A DNA stretch of 64,000 nt from Polyangiaceae bacterium (lineage in GTDB: Bacteria > Myxococcota_A > Polyangia > Polyangiales > Polyangiaceae), in NCBI GenBank assembly GCA_016719945.1, contig JADJYE010000015.1, forward strand, positions 62,001-126,000, given 5' to 3'. The notes under the pieces were generated by a model, which was not told where the DNA came from, ran no database searches, and saw only the letters and a program-made list of their open reading frames with translations. This document shows, piece after piece, positions 51,874-61,238 of this stretch. The position numbers were made by a program, and so were the translations under genes. Position 1 is the first letter of the stretch. Each line of letters starts with the position of its first letter.

Positions 51874-53967
51874 AGGTGAAACCAGCACCCATGCGATCGC
51901 GATCGAGCCGCGCTCTCGGCCTTACACGTACCCTCGCAGTCGTCACCATCCTCGCGTCCGCGCTAGCGACGACCCGCGACGCCGCAGCGGTCGGGACCCG
52001 AACGTTCGATCTCGCGACGATCGACGACCTCGGCGCAGGCGACCTCACCAACGTGTCCGTCGACTCGCGCGGCCAGGTGAGGCCAGGCCTCGCCTACGGC
52101 AAGACAGCGGTCAGCGACGCGCAGACCGCGTGGGGCAGCGTGCTCTTGCCCGACGGGTCGATCCTGCTCGGCACCGGCAACGAGGGGAAGATCATCCGCG
52201 TCGCTGGCGGACAGGTCGAGGTCGCCGCGACGACCGGGCAGATGGCGGTGACCTCCCTCGCCATCGCGTGGGGCGGCGACGTCGTCGCCGGCTCCTTCCC
52301 GAACGGGAAGCTCTACCGGCTCCCCAAGGGCCAGGGCAAGGGTGAGGCCGCCAAGGAGATGCCGACGAAGCTCGAGGGCGTCGAGTACATCTGGGCGCTC
52401 GCGTACGACGACAAGAGCAAGTCGCTCTACGCCGCGACGGGCCCCGAGGGGAAGGTGCTGCGCATCGACGACAGCGGCAAGGCGCAGGTGCATTTCGACG
52501 CCGAGGACGCGCACATCACCTCGCTCGCGCTCGGGCCGGACGGCAAGGTGTACTGTGGCACCGCAGGCAAGGCGCTGCTCTATCGCATCGACGCGCCAGG
52601 CCGGGCCGCGGTCGTGCACGACTTCGACGCCGAGGACGTGTCCGCCATCGCGATCGCCAAGGACGGCACGGTGTGGGCCGCCGCGAACAAATACAACGGC
52701 GGGTTCTCGATGCCGGGCAAGGGCGGCGGCACCGGCGTGCCTGGGCCGTCGTACTCGCGCCCTTCGAAGGCCGGCGAGGGCGTGCTCTACCGGTTCGTCG
52801 GCGGCGTCGGGGAGTCGATGATGGAGAACCGCAAGGCCCACATCATGGCGCTCTCGCTGTCCGACGACGGCCTGCCGTACATCGGCCTCGGCGGAGACGG
52901 TCGCATCATGACCGTCAGCGCCGATCACCTCGAGCGTGTCGTCGCCGACACCGAGGAGCGCCAGATCACCAGCCTCGTGATGAGCGGAAAGAAGCGCTAC
53001 TTCATCGGCTCCGACCCGGTGGTGATCCACGAGGTCACCGGAGAGGGCGGCAAGGACGCGGTGTGGACGAGCAAGGTGCTCGACGCCGGGCTCCCGGCCG
53101 AGTTCGGCCAGCTCTCGTGGCGCTCGGACGGCACCGGCGCCGTCGAGCTCGAGACCCGCACGGGCAACACCCAGACGCCCGACGCGACGTGGAGCGCCTG
53201 GTCGAAGCCGCTCGACGCCCGGCAAACCCGGCAGCCCGAAGGGTCGCTACGCGCAGATTCGCGCGCGACTGTCCAAGGACGCCGCCTTCGGGGAGCTCCG
53301 CTTCCACTTCGTGACGGACAACGTGCGAGCGGTGCTCACGAACGTGTCCGCGGAGGGCCGCGCACAGCGCAGCGGCAAGCTGCAGCAGGGCCTCTCTTCG
53401 TCGGGAGGCAAGGCGCCGAAGCCGTCGTCCAACGTCAGCCTCAAGTGGGAGGTCGACAACCCCGACAAGGACGAGCTGCGCTACCGCGTCTTCTATCGCC
53501 AGGAGGGTCAGACTCAATGGCGAGACGCCCTCAAGCCCGCTGACGTCTTCACGCGGTCCGACCTCGACTGGGACACCTCGTCGCTGCCCGAAGGCCTCTA
53601 TCGCATCCGCGTGGAGGCGACCGACGAGCTGGTGAACCCGCCGGATCGGATCACGAAGCACGAGCTCGAGTCCGGGCTGGTCCTGGTGGACAACACGGCG
53701 CCGCTCTTCAAGTCGCTCGCGCTGAACGGCCGCAAGCTCTCGGGCGAGGTGGCCGACGGGCTGGGCCCGATCCTGCGGATCGAGCTCTCCCTCGCGGGCA
53801 CCGACGACTGGCGCCCGGTCTTCCCGACCGACGGCATCTTCGATCAGGCGAGCGAGAAGTTCGACGCCGACGTCAGCGCGCTCATCCCGCCCGGCTCGAA
53901 GCTGGTCGGCGTGCGGGCCTACGATCAGGCCGGCAACGTGGTGACGAAGGAGCTCGAGGCGAAGTAG
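51870..53967 (+). pseudogene. Exported beta-propeller protein, frameshifted as sequenced
   Basis: GTG 51870 overlaps the S55-like stop (an ATG at 51891 is possible); a signal peptide ends near D-A-A-A. Five or more propeller blades of the type L-P-D-G-S-I-L-L-G-T-G-N-E-G-K-I-I-R-V follow (residues about 75-400). The frame changes near 53220, inside P-L-D-A-(P)-G-K-P-G, and continues in the next frame with R-Y-A-Q-I-R-A-R-L-S-K-D and fibronectin-like strands (R-Y-R-V-F-Y-R-Q-E-G) to 53967. The two parts are coherent, so a base error is likelier than real breakage. It is coupled to the S55-like gene and probably works with it. Confidence 0.72.
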
Positions 53968-53984
53968 CGCGGGCGGACCGGCCG

Positions 53985-55217
53985 CTAGGGGTCCGAAGGC
54001 CAAGGCTCTTCGACGATCGCGAAGCGGCCGAAGTCGAACGGGACTCCGGGAGCGGCCTCGACCTTCTCGAGACGCTCCCGCACACCTCTGCGCCGGAGCT
54101 GAGTGACCCGGTGGTAGCAGAACGGGTTGTTGCCGGGCCGACCCAGGGTCGTGTGCGCCATCCACGTGCAGCCGCCCTTGCACACGTCGGCGTAGTAGCA
54201 GCTCGCGCAGAAGCCCCAGAGCTCGTCTCGGGTGCGGTGCCTCGAGAACCCGACGACGCGGTCGGTGCGCCAGATCTCCTCGAGCGTGAGGTTCTTCACG
54301 TTGGAGCCGCGATACGGCAGCGGCAAGGTGGGGCACGCCTTGATCGTGCCGTCGGACTCGATGCCGAGCGTGTGTTTGCCCGCCTTGCAGCCGGCGAAAT
54401 GGCTCTCGCGGGCGAGCGGGCGCGACCTGAGGACCTGCTCGTGGGGCCCGAAGTAGCCCACGTTGTTGCTGGGCATGATCGCGAACGGCCGGCCGACCTC
54501 GCCGGAGCTGCGCCAGGTCTCGACGGCCTCCAGCTGGATGGCGGCGAGGGTGTCGATGATGGGCACGACGTCCCATGGGTCGACGATCCACTCGGGGCGA
54601 TCGGCGGCGCGCCCGAGGGGGCCGGTCAGCTGGACCTGCCAGGCGCCGATCCCGTGGGCGCGTAGCTCGGCTGCGGTCTCGCGGAGCAGGTGGGCGTTGA
54701 GCTTGTTGATCTGGGTGTTGGCCGTGACCGCCATCCCCGCCTCGCGGCTGGCATCGATCGCGCGGAGCGCGGCGCGGTGGCTGCCGAGGTTGCCCCTGAG
54801 CTTGTCGTGCACGAGCTCTGGGCCGTCGACCGAGACCCCGACCGCCGCGAGGCCGGCCTGCGCGAGACGGCGGGCTCGCTCGGGCGTGAGGGCCCGCCCG
54901 CCGGTCTGCATCACGGCCTGGATCCCGCACGCGACGAGCGCGCCGATCAGCTCCTCGCAGTCGCTGCGAAGGTAGGCCTCGCCGCCGATGAGGACCACCT
55001 CGCGCGTGCCGAGCCGCGCGAGCGCTTGGACGACCTCGAGCGCCTGCTCGGTCGACAGCTCCTCGTCGCGCGCTCGCCCAGCGCGCGAGCCGCAGTGCGC
55101 GCAGGGCTGGTCGCACTTCATCGTGATCTCCCACACCACGTAGATGGGGATGTCTTGGTCCGCCTCCTCGGGGCGGATGCGGCGCAGCGCCTCGGCGGGC
55201 TCGGTCTCGGCGCTCAT
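53985..55217 (-). CDS. Radical SAM/SPASM protein
   Basis: Protein of 410 residues. The radical SAM cluster motif C-D-Q-P-C-A-H-C lies at residues 35-42, followed by L-I-G-G-E-A-Y-L (GGE) and V-S-V-D-G. The C-terminal half has a SPASM-type Cys set: A-G-C-K-A-G, K-A-C-P-T-L, F-C-A-S-C-Y-Y-A-D-V-C-K-G-G-C and P-F-C-Y-H, enough for two auxiliary [4Fe-4S] clusters. Such enzymes mature ribosomal peptides or proteins. It is divergent, 64 bases away, from a gene for a Cys-rich and Gly-repeat peptide, which is a candidate substrate. Confidence 0.9.
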   Translation of the reverse strand: MSAETEPAEALRRIRPEEADQDIPIYVVWEITMKCDQPCAHCGSRAGRARDEELSTEQALEVVQALARLGTREVVLIGGEAYLRSDCEELIGALVACGIQAVMQTGGRALTPERARRLAQAGLAAVGVSVDGPELVHDKLRGNLGSHRAALRAIDASREAGMAVTANTQINKLNAHLLRETAAELRAHGIGAWQVQLTGPLGRAADRPEWIVDPWDVVPIIDTLAAIQLEAVETWRSSGEVGRPFAIMPSNNVGYFGPHEQVLRSRPLARESHFAGCKAGKHTLGIESDGTIKACPTLPLPYRGSNVKNLTLEEIWRTDRVVGFSRHRTRDELWGFCASCYYADVCKGGCTWMAHTTLGRPGNNPFCYHRVTQLRRRGVRERLEKVEAAPGVPFDFGRFAIVEEPWPSDP

Positions 55218-55281
55218 CGAGGTGATCGTAGCCTCGAAGCTGCGCCTTGACCCTCGGAAGCAATTCCGATCTTCTTGGGCA

Positions 55282-55656
55282 ATGCCGCCTTATGTCGCTT
55301 GCTCCTCGTGCTCGTGCCACGTCGCGCCCGGCTCGACCGAGTGCCCTCACTGCGGAGCGTCCATCGCGACGACCGGTGCTCCGCTCCGAACCGCCGCAAC
55401 GATCCTGCTCGACCTCGGCACGGCGATCGTCGCCTGCGAGGAGCCGGGTGAGGCCTACGGCGCGCCGGGCGGCTACTCGGAGGGTGGTGGCCAGGAAGGC
55501 GGCACCGGCGGCACCGGCGGCTCCTCTCCCGGCGGCGCGCCCGAAGGCGGCGGCGGCGCCTCCGCGGGCGGCGGCGGCGCAAGCTCGGGTGGCGGTGGCG
55601 CCTCCCAGGGCGGCGGCGGAGCCACGGCAGGCGGCGGCGGTGCGGGCGGCGGCTGA
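55282..55656 (+). CDS. Cys-rich, Gly-repeat peptide; candidate radical SAM substrate
   Basis: Protein of 124 residues. The N-terminal 30 residues carry C-S-S-C-S-C-H and C-P-H-C-G, a zinc-ribbon-like set. A mildly hydrophobic segment (A-T-I-L-L-D-L-G-T-A-I-V-A-C) follows, then a low-complexity tail from about residue 60. The tail ends in five units of the type G-G-G-G-A-S-x (variable A, S, Q, then A-T-A and A-G-G-G). It faces the radical SAM/SPASM gene. It could be a RiPP-like precursor or simply a surface peptide; neither is proven. Confidence 0.6.
   Translation: MPPYVACSSCSCHVAPGSTECPHCGASIATTGAPLRTAATILLDLGTAIVACEEPGEAYGAPGGYSEGGGQEGGTGGTGGSSPGGAPEGGGGASAGGGGASSGGGGASQGGGGATAGGGGAGGG
55521..55655 (+). 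repeat. Gly-Ala-Ser tandem repeat in the radical SAM neighbour
   Basis: About five units of roughly 21 bases code G-G-G-G-A-S/T-x, following less regular Gly-rich units. The bases differ between copies more than in the Ffh repeat, so the peptide pattern has been kept while the bases drifted. Confidence 0.7.
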
Positions 55657-55689
55657 GCCGCCACGTGCGCTCAGACTAAGGGGCGTCGC

Positions 55690-56388
55690 TCACTTCCAGG
55701 CCGCCGAGCGCACGCAAGCCATGAGCTCGGCGCGCGTCTTGTCGTCTGCGCTCTTCTTCAGGCCTGCGACCAGCACGAGCCCGTACTTGTTCTTCTCGAC
55801 GGCGGTGGCGACCTGCCAGAACTCGGCGTCGTCCTTCCCGATCTTGCCGGCGCCCTTCGCGACCTTGGCGTCGAGCTGAGCGGCGCCGGCCTTGCCGCTC
55901 TCGCGCGGCTCCCATTTCACCTCGGACGTCGAGAACGGGACCTTCACCCACGTCGCGATGTTGGCGTCGAGCAGGCCCTCGCTGAGGTCGAGGCGAAGGA
56001 TGACGACGCCTGCCGAGCTGTCCTTCTTGGTGACGTGATCGACCGAGTCCCAGCTGTTGTTGAGCATCCACCCCTCGGGGATGCCGAGGGTCAGCCGGCC
56101 GAAGGGCCTGCTCTGTCCCATCTTCACGCCCGCGTCGGGCGCCCCCGCGAACATCGTCGCGAGGAACGCGGGCGGCGCAGGTGCCGCGGCGGACGCGGAG
56201 GCGGACGCCATCTCTGACGGAGCGGCTGTGGGGGCCGTCGTCTGCGCCCCGGTGCCGGCGGCTGACGGCGCGGACCCGCTCGTCGCCTTCTTCGCGCTCG
56301 GAGGGGTCGACGTCGACTCGGTCTCGCGGGTCTCACCGCCGCAAGCAGCGACCACAACACACCAACACAGCGCGGCTCTCCGGTTCAT
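55690..56388 (-). CDS. Lipoprotein of unknown function
   Basis: Protein of 232 residues: signal peptide with lipobox VAAC, an Ala/Ser/Thr/Pro-rich linker to about residue 75, then a globular domain of about 150 residues with R-P-F-G-R-L-T-L-G-I-P-E-G-W and a W-Q-V-A-T-A-V-E-K-N-K-Y-G segment, typical of small lipoproteins that fold like PsbP/Mog1 or bacterial stress proteins. The assignment of a fold is only suggestive. No partner is coupled to it. Confidence 0.66.
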   Translation of the reverse strand: MNRRAALCWCVVVAACGGETRETESTSTPPSAKKATSGSAPSAAGTGAQTTAPTAAPSEMASASASAAAPAPPAFLATMFAGAPDAGVKMGQSRPFGRLTLGIPEGWMLNNSWDSVDHVTKKDSSAGVVILRLDLSEGLLDANIATWVKVPFSTSEVKWEPRESGKAGAAQLDAKVAKGAGKIGKDDAEFWQVATAVEKNKYGLVLVAGLKKSADDKTRAELMACVRSAAWK

Positions 56389-56434
56389 GGAGCGGATGGT
56401 ACGCGCGAACGAGGACCCGCGGCGCGAGGCCGAC

Positions 56435-57457
56435 TCACGCCTTCGCTGGCGGGGCGCTCGCCGGTCGCGCCTTGGGCGAGACGGCCAGGAGGACGATCGC
56501 GAGGATGAGCAGCAGCGCCCCGAACAGCTCGCGCGGGGGGATCTGCTTCGCGTCGGCGAGCAGCCACAGCGCGGTCGAGCCGACGAGCCCGGCGAGGACG
56601 CTCGAGGCGCGGTTCACCGGCACGCAGAACGAGTTCTCGCGCCCATCGAGGAGCACCAGGGCGCCGAAGATCCCCGTGAACTGGGAGAAGACGCCGATGG
56701 CGATGATGAGGGCGACGTTCGTCGCGCCGCCGACGTCGTGATAACCCCGGCCGATCTGGAGGAACGCCTCGCTGCCGCCGATCAGCGCGGCGACCCCCAG
56801 GAACAGCGCGATCGCAGGCGTCGCCACCATTTGCTCCTCGACGAAGAAGCGCCGACCTTGGTCGGGATCGCTCGACTTTGCCTGCGTGCTCATGAGCCGG
56901 AGGCGCACGAAATAGGACGCGAGGTAGAGGATGATCACGAACAGGCCGAGCCCGCCGACCTGCGTGTCTCCGTCGCCGGCCCCGATGATGAGCGCGATGA
57001 GGCTGAGCCCGAGCGCCGCCCACGCCTGCCAGCGCACCTTCCGCCTCGAGAGCAGATCCACGAGCGGGGCCAAGACCAGCACGCCGCCGCGCATGAACAG
57101 CATCATCACCAAGATGGAGGTGCCGCGGATCGTGTAGGAGAGCGTCGTCGTGCCGATCACGGCGGCGGTCGCGAGGCCGCTGATCAACGTCAGCTGGGTC
57201 GGCGAGGGCACGCTGCGACCGAACAAGCTTCGCTGCGTCGCGAACCGCCACCAGCCCTTGGCGGAGAGGAACACGATCATGCCTATGAGCGACGCCGCCG
57301 TGGACAGCGGGAGTATCTCGGGGCCCGTGCGCGGCTCCATCCCGAGCATCCCGCTCGTCAGCGCCTTGGTCAGCGCCGCGTAGGGGGCGTAGGCCGCGAA
57401 GTACCCGAAGGCGTAGAGCCAGATCGCTGCGCTGGACGCCTCCGTCTCCTTGCTCAT
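56435..57457 (-). CDS. Multi-pass membrane protein, drug/metabolite-transporter-like
   Basis: Protein of 340 residues with about ten hydrophobic helices and short loops, consistent with the EamA/DMT superfamily layout (two five-helix halves). Clear helices include A-S-L-I-G-M-I-V-F-L-S-A, L-G-L-F-V-I-I-L-Y-L-A-S-Y-F-V and L-L-L-I-L-A-I-V-L-L-A-V. The pattern P-V-N-R-A-S-S-V-L-A-G-L near the end fits the DMT family's final helices. Substrate not predictable. Confidence 0.7.
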   Translation of the reverse strand: MSKETEASSAAIWLYAFGYFAAYAPYAALTKALTSGMLGMEPRTGPEILPLSTAASLIGMIVFLSAKGWWRFATQRSLFGRSVPSPTQLTLISGLATAAVIGTTTLSYTIRGTSILVMMLFMRGGVLVLAPLVDLLSRRKVRWQAWAALGLSLIALIIGAGDGDTQVGGLGLFVIILYLASYFVRLRLMSTQAKSSDPDQGRRFFVEEQMVATPAIALFLGVAALIGGSEAFLQIGRGYHDVGGATNVALIIAIGVFSQFTGIFGALVLLDGRENSFCVPVNRASSVLAGLVGSTALWLLADAKQIPPRELFGALLLILAIVLLAVSPKARPASAPPAKA

Positions 57458-57485
57458 CGATCTGCCATCCTACAGGGACGCCCGG

Positions 57486-59081
57486 TCACCCGACGGCACA
57501 CGGCTCGGAGAGCACCCGCCGAATGACCGCCTCGACGTCCTCGACGCGGTACGGCTTCTCGAGGAAGCCGGAGACCGGGTGCTCGGCGACCTTCTCGAGC
57601 GACAGCTCCTCGCTGTAGCCGCTCATCATCACCACCGGGAGGCTCGCGCTTCGCCGGCGGAGCTCTCGCAGCGTCTCCGCGCCGCCCATGACCGGCATCG
57701 TCATGTCGAGCAGCACGAGGACGATCTCGTCGCGTCGCTCATCGAAGGCCATGAGGGCGCGCTGGCCGTTGGCGGCCTCGATCGTGTCGAAGCCCATGGC
57801 GGCGACGGTGCGCGCGAGCAGGCGGCGGATCGTCGACTCGTCGTCGACGACCAGGATCGCCCCCGCGCCGCGCCAGCCCTCACCCACCGGCTCCGGCGCC
57901 CGCGGGATCGGCAGCGCCGTCGTCGCCGGCAGCACGATGTCGAAGAGGGTCCCGCTGTTCGGCGCCGTGACGACGCGGATCGCGCCGCGGTGTCCGCGGA
58001 CGATGCCGAGGACCGCCGACATCCCGAGGCCGCGGCCCGACTCCTTGGTGGTGAAGAACGGATCGAACAGCTTGTCGAAGACGGCGGGCGGCATGCCGCA
58101 CCCGGTGTCTCGGACGGCCAGCCGGACGTACACGCCAGGGACGAGCCCGAAGCCGTCGTACGGCGCGAGGCCCTCGCCGTCGAGCGCGACCCGCTCGACG
58201 GTGACGTCGATGTCGCCGGCTCCTTCTCCCAGGGCCTCCGAGGCGTTCGTCAGCAGGTTCATCACGACCTGCTGGAGCTGGGAGCGATCGGCCATCACGC
58301 CAGGGAGGCCTCCGTCGACGCTCACCCGGAGCGTCGCCTTCTTCGAGAGCACGACCTCGAGCATGCTCGCCATGTCGCGGACGATCGCGCCGACGTCGGT
58401 CGGCCCCACGACGAAGCGGCCCTTGCCGGCGTACGCGAGGAGCTGCCTGGTGAGGTCACTCGCCTTCTGGGCGAGCCGATCGATCTGCTCGAGGCTCTCG
58501 GACGCGCGGTCGGGCGAGGCCTCGAGCGCCCGCTTCGCCAGCGACGCGTGCCCGACGATCCCGGTGAGCAGGTTGTTGAAATCGTGGGCCACTCCGCCCG
58601 CCAAGATGCCGAGGCTCTCGAGCTTCTGCGCGTGCAGCAGCCTGCGCTCGAGCTCGCGCTTCTCCTCCTCGGCCTCGACGCGCGCGGTGATGTCGATGAC
58701 GTAGCCGAGGAAGTGCGTCGGCCGGCCGTCCTCGGTCCGTACGATCCGCGTCGAGTCGTACAGCCAGCGGACGGCGCCGTCCTTGCGGGCGATGCGGTAA
58801 GGCTCATGGACGAACGACTCGACGTCGCTGCCGCTCGCCCCCGCGACCTCGCGACCGACCCGCTCGAGATCTTCAGGGGCGATCAGCTCCGCGTAGACGA
58901 CGCGCCGGCTCAAGAAGTCGTCGGCCGTGTGACCGAACACCTCGACTGCGTTGGGCGACACGTACTCCACCGGCCAGCCGGGCTCGTTCCGCCAGCGGAA
59001 CAGCACGACCGGTCCAGTGACGAAGACGGCGCCTTCATCGACCTCCCCACCCACGGGGAGAGCATACGGGAGAGGAGCCAC
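57486..59081 (-). CDS. Soluble hybrid histidine kinase (PAS-HisKA-HATPase-REC)
   Basis: Protein of 531 residues, GTG start one base after the oxidoreductase beta-subunit stop. PAS domain (about 20-140) with Y-V-S-P-N-A-V-E-V-F-G and a PAC segment, HisKA with His166 in G-V-A-H-D-F-N-N-L-L, HATPase with N-L-L-T-N-A-S-E-A-L (N box), D-T-G-C-G-M (G1) and G-R-G-L-G-M (G2), and a C-terminal receiver with L-L-D-M-T-M-P phosphoacceptor. No membrane helix, so it senses a cytoplasmic signal. Its position in the oxidoreductase operon suggests sensing redox or 2-oxoacid state. Confidence 0.92.
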   Translation of the reverse strand: MAPLPYALPVGGEVDEGAVFVTGPVVLFRWRNEPGWPVEYVSPNAVEVFGHTADDFLSRRVVYAELIAPEDLERVGREVAGASGSDVESFVHEPYRIARKDGAVRWLYDSTRIVRTEDGRPTHFLGYVIDITARVEAEEEKRELERRLLHAQKLESLGILAGGVAHDFNNLLTGIVGHASLAKRALEASPDRASESLEQIDRLAQKASDLTRQLLAYAGKGRFVVGPTDVGAIVRDMASMLEVVLSKKATLRVSVDGGLPGVMADRSQLQQVVMNLLTNASEALGEGAGDIDVTVERVALDGEGLAPYDGFGLVPGVYVRLAVRDTGCGMPPAVFDKLFDPFFTTKESGRGLGMSAVLGIVRGHRGAIRVVTAPNSGTLFDIVLPATTALPIPRAPEPVGEGWRGAGAILVVDDESTIRRLLARTVAAMGFDTIEAANGQRALMAFDERRDEIVLVLLDMTMPVMGGAETLRELRRRSASLPVVMMSGYSEELSLEKVAEHPVSGFLEKPYRVEDVEAVIRRVLSEPCAVG

Positions 59082-59082
59082 G

Positions 59083-59997
59083 CTAGCCTACCGTCACGGT
59101 ACGCCAATATGCGTCCACCGACTGCTGGATGCTGGCGAGGGTGGCCTCGTCACGCGAGGGCTCGAACAGGTGCGCGAAGCGGCCTTGGGCCCGAAGGTAC
59201 TCCTCGACCGGGGCACGCTTGGGCGGGACCTTGGTGTGGACGATCTTGCCGCCCTCGACCTCCTTGAGGGGCCAAGCGCCGGTCTTCACGGCGAGGCGCC
59301 CGATCTCGACCAGCTGGTCCGACTCGAAGCCCCAGCCCGTCGGGCAAGGCGCCAGCACGAGCAGCAGCTTCGGGCCGCGGATCTTCGAGGCCTTCTCCAC
59401 CTTGCGGGCGAGGTCGACTGGCTCGCTGCCGATCGCGGTCGCGACGTAGGCGGGTCGGTTCGCGGCCCAGATCCCGAAGAGGTCTTTCTTGGAGGCGACG
59501 CTGCCGCGCTCGGTCGTGGCGGTCCGGGCGCCGAGAGGGGTCGTCGCCGACGCCTGCTGGCCCGTGTTGCCATAGCCTTCGTTGTCGTAACAGACGTACA
59601 GGAAGTCGAGCCCGCGATCGATCGCGGCGCTGGTGGCAGACAGGCCCATCCCCGAGGCCGAGCCGTCGCCCGTCAGCACGACCACGCTGAGGTCGTCCTC
59701 CGGCGCGAGGCGCCCTTTCCTGGCGAGGACGTCCAGCGCGTCGCGGACCCCCTGGGCGCCCGCGGGAGCCGACGCCATCGCGGTGTACAGGAAGGACCCC
59801 GAGAAGGGCGTGAAGGGGTACGTGCTGAGCAGGGTCATGCACCCCGCCGCGTTGACGAAGACGGTGCGGTCCCCGAGCACCTCGTGGATCTCTCGCACGG
59901 CGAGCAGGCCGCCGCAGCCGGCGCACATCGCCGTGCCGGCGCCGAGCAAGTGCGCAGAGGGGATGTCCTTCAGGTGGGCGAACCGTGTGTCCTTCAT
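59083..59997 (-). CDS. porB: 2-oxoacid:ferredoxin oxidoreductase, beta subunit
   Basis: Protein of 304 residues from ATG 59997, which overlaps the alpha-subunit stop (ATGA). It binds thiamine diphosphate: G-D-G-S-A-S-G-M-G-L and the C-Y-D-N-E-G-Y-G-N-T-G-Q-Q loop. The N-terminal A-M-C-A-G-C-G-G and the C-G-x-N-A-A-G-C-M segments supply Cys for a [4Fe-4S] cluster as in PorB. The family decarboxylates pyruvate or a related 2-oxoacid to acyl-CoA, giving electrons to ferredoxin. Pyruvate is favoured by the sequence but indolepyruvate or 2-ketoisovalerate cannot be excluded. Confidence 0.9.
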   Translation of the reverse strand: MKDTRFAHLKDIPSAHLLGAGTAMCAGCGGLLAVREIHEVLGDRTVFVNAAGCMTLLSTYPFTPFSGSFLYTAMASAPAGAQGVRDALDVLARKGRLAPEDDLSVVVLTGDGSASGMGLSATSAAIDRGLDFLYVCYDNEGYGNTGQQASATTPLGARTATTERGSVASKKDLFGIWAANRPAYVATAIGSEPVDLARKVEKASKIRGPKLLLVLAPCPTGWGFESDQLVEIGRLAVKTGAWPLKEVEGGKIVHTKVPPKRAPVEEYLRAQGRFAHLFEPSRDEATLASIQQSVDAYWRTVTVG

Positions 59998-61238
59998 GGG
60001 GCGCCTCCCTTCGCGCGCTCGACCCCCGCGATGACCTGGAGTCGGCGCTGCTGCGTGAGCTCGCGGTGCGTGAACAACAGGCGCGGAGGCGGGGCCTCGC
60101 CGCGCTGAACGGCGGCGAGGGTCTCGTCCACCATCGCGTAGATCTCCTCCGACGGCAGATCTCGCCCCCCGAGGCCTCCGATGAAGCTGGCGACGATGGG
60201 TGGGGCGCCGCGGGCGCCGTAGAGCGCCGAGCAGACCTCGGTGTGCAAGACGCCGCCTTTGCCCATCGACAGGTTCTGATCGAACACCAGCACGCCCTTC
60301 TTCCCTGCCAAGGCCTCGCGCAGCTGGGCGTCGGGGAACGGGCGGAGCAACAGCGGGCGCACCAGGCCGACGCGCTGGCCCGCGTCGCGCAGCCGATCGA
60401 CGGCCTCCTTGAGCTTGGTGGAGAACGAGCCGATGGCGACGATCGCGACCTCGGCGTCGTCCGCGCGGTACACCTCGACCGGCTCGTATCGGCGGCCTGT
60501 GATCTCGGCGAAGCTCACCGCGACCTCGTCCCACGCGGCGAGCGCAGCCCGGGAGGCGAGGTGGATCTCGTAGCGGAAATACGAGTACGCGCTCGGGTCG
60601 AGCACGGCGATGCCTTGGCTCGTGGGGTTGCCTCCGCGCAGCGCGCTGCCCATGGGATCGAACGTCCCGAGCAGCTCGGCGATGTCGGACGCCGCGGGGA
60701 GCGCGACCGGCTCGCGCGTGAACGAGAGCTGGAAGCCGTCTTCGTTCACGAGGACCGGCAACCTCACCCGGGGGTCTTCGCCGAGCGCGTACCCGAGCAG
60801 GACGAAATCGACGACCTCTTGGCAGGTGGCCGCGTGGAGCTGCAGGAACCCGGAGTCGCGCGCGGCGAGGATGTCTTCGTGGTCCGGCTCGAGGGTGATC
60901 GGCGACGCGACGCCGCGTGAGACGTTGACCATCACGAAGGGCACCCGCCACCCGGCGACGGCGTACAGCATCTCGAGCGCGTACAAGAGCCCCTGGCTGG
61001 AGGTCGCCGTGAAGACGCGCGCGCCGGTCGCCGCCGCGGCGCCCGCGGCCGTGACCATCGAGTGCTCCGACTCGAGCATGGTGAGCTTCGCGTCGACCAG
61101 CCCCTCGTCGACCCACGACGCCAGCGTCTCGATGATCTCGGTCTGCGGAGTGATGGGGAACGCGGGGATGTAGTCGACGTTCGCGAGGCGCGCGCCCCAG
61201 GCGGCGGCGACGTTGCCCGTCATCAGTGCTCGGCTCAT
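59994..61238 (-). CDS. porA: 2-oxoacid:ferredoxin oxidoreductase, alpha subunit
   Basis: Protein of 414 residues from ATG 61238, overlapping the gamma/delta stop. N-terminal G-N-x-A-A-A-W-G-A-R-L-A and I-P-A-F-P-I-T-P-Q-T-E-I are the PorA signature; the segment M-L-E-S-E-H-S-M-V-T-A-A-G-A-A-A-A-T-G-A-R completes the pyrimidine-binding domain. The C-terminal part has F-D-Q-N-L-S-M-G-K-G-G, typical of the transketolase C-like domain. It forms the active enzyme with the beta and gamma/delta subunits. Confidence 0.9.
   Translation of the reverse strand: MSRALMTGNVAAAWGARLANVDYIPAFPITPQTEIIETLASWVDEGLVDAKLTMLESEHSMVTAAGAAAATGARVFTATSSQGLLYALEMLYAVAGWRVPFVMVNVSRGVASPITLEPDHEDILAARDSGFLQLHAATCQEVVDFVLLGYALGEDPRVRLPVLVNEDGFQLSFTREPVALPAASDIAELLGTFDPMGSALRGGNPTSQGIAVLDPSAYSYFRYEIHLASRAALAAWDEVAVSFAEITGRRYEPVEVYRADDAEVAIVAIGSFSTKLKEAVDRLRDAGQRVGLVRPLLLRPFPDAQLREALAGKKGVLVFDQNLSMGKGGVLHTEVCSALYGARGAPPIVASFIGGLGGRDLPSEEIYAMVDETLAAVQRGEAPPPRLLFTHRELTQQRRLQVIAGVERAKGGAP

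Noticed and set aside
53220..53967. Separate gene for the fibronectin-like part after the propeller
   Set aside because: No start site or ribosome-binding site, and the sequence continues the propeller protein after a frame change, so one gene is the simpler reading.
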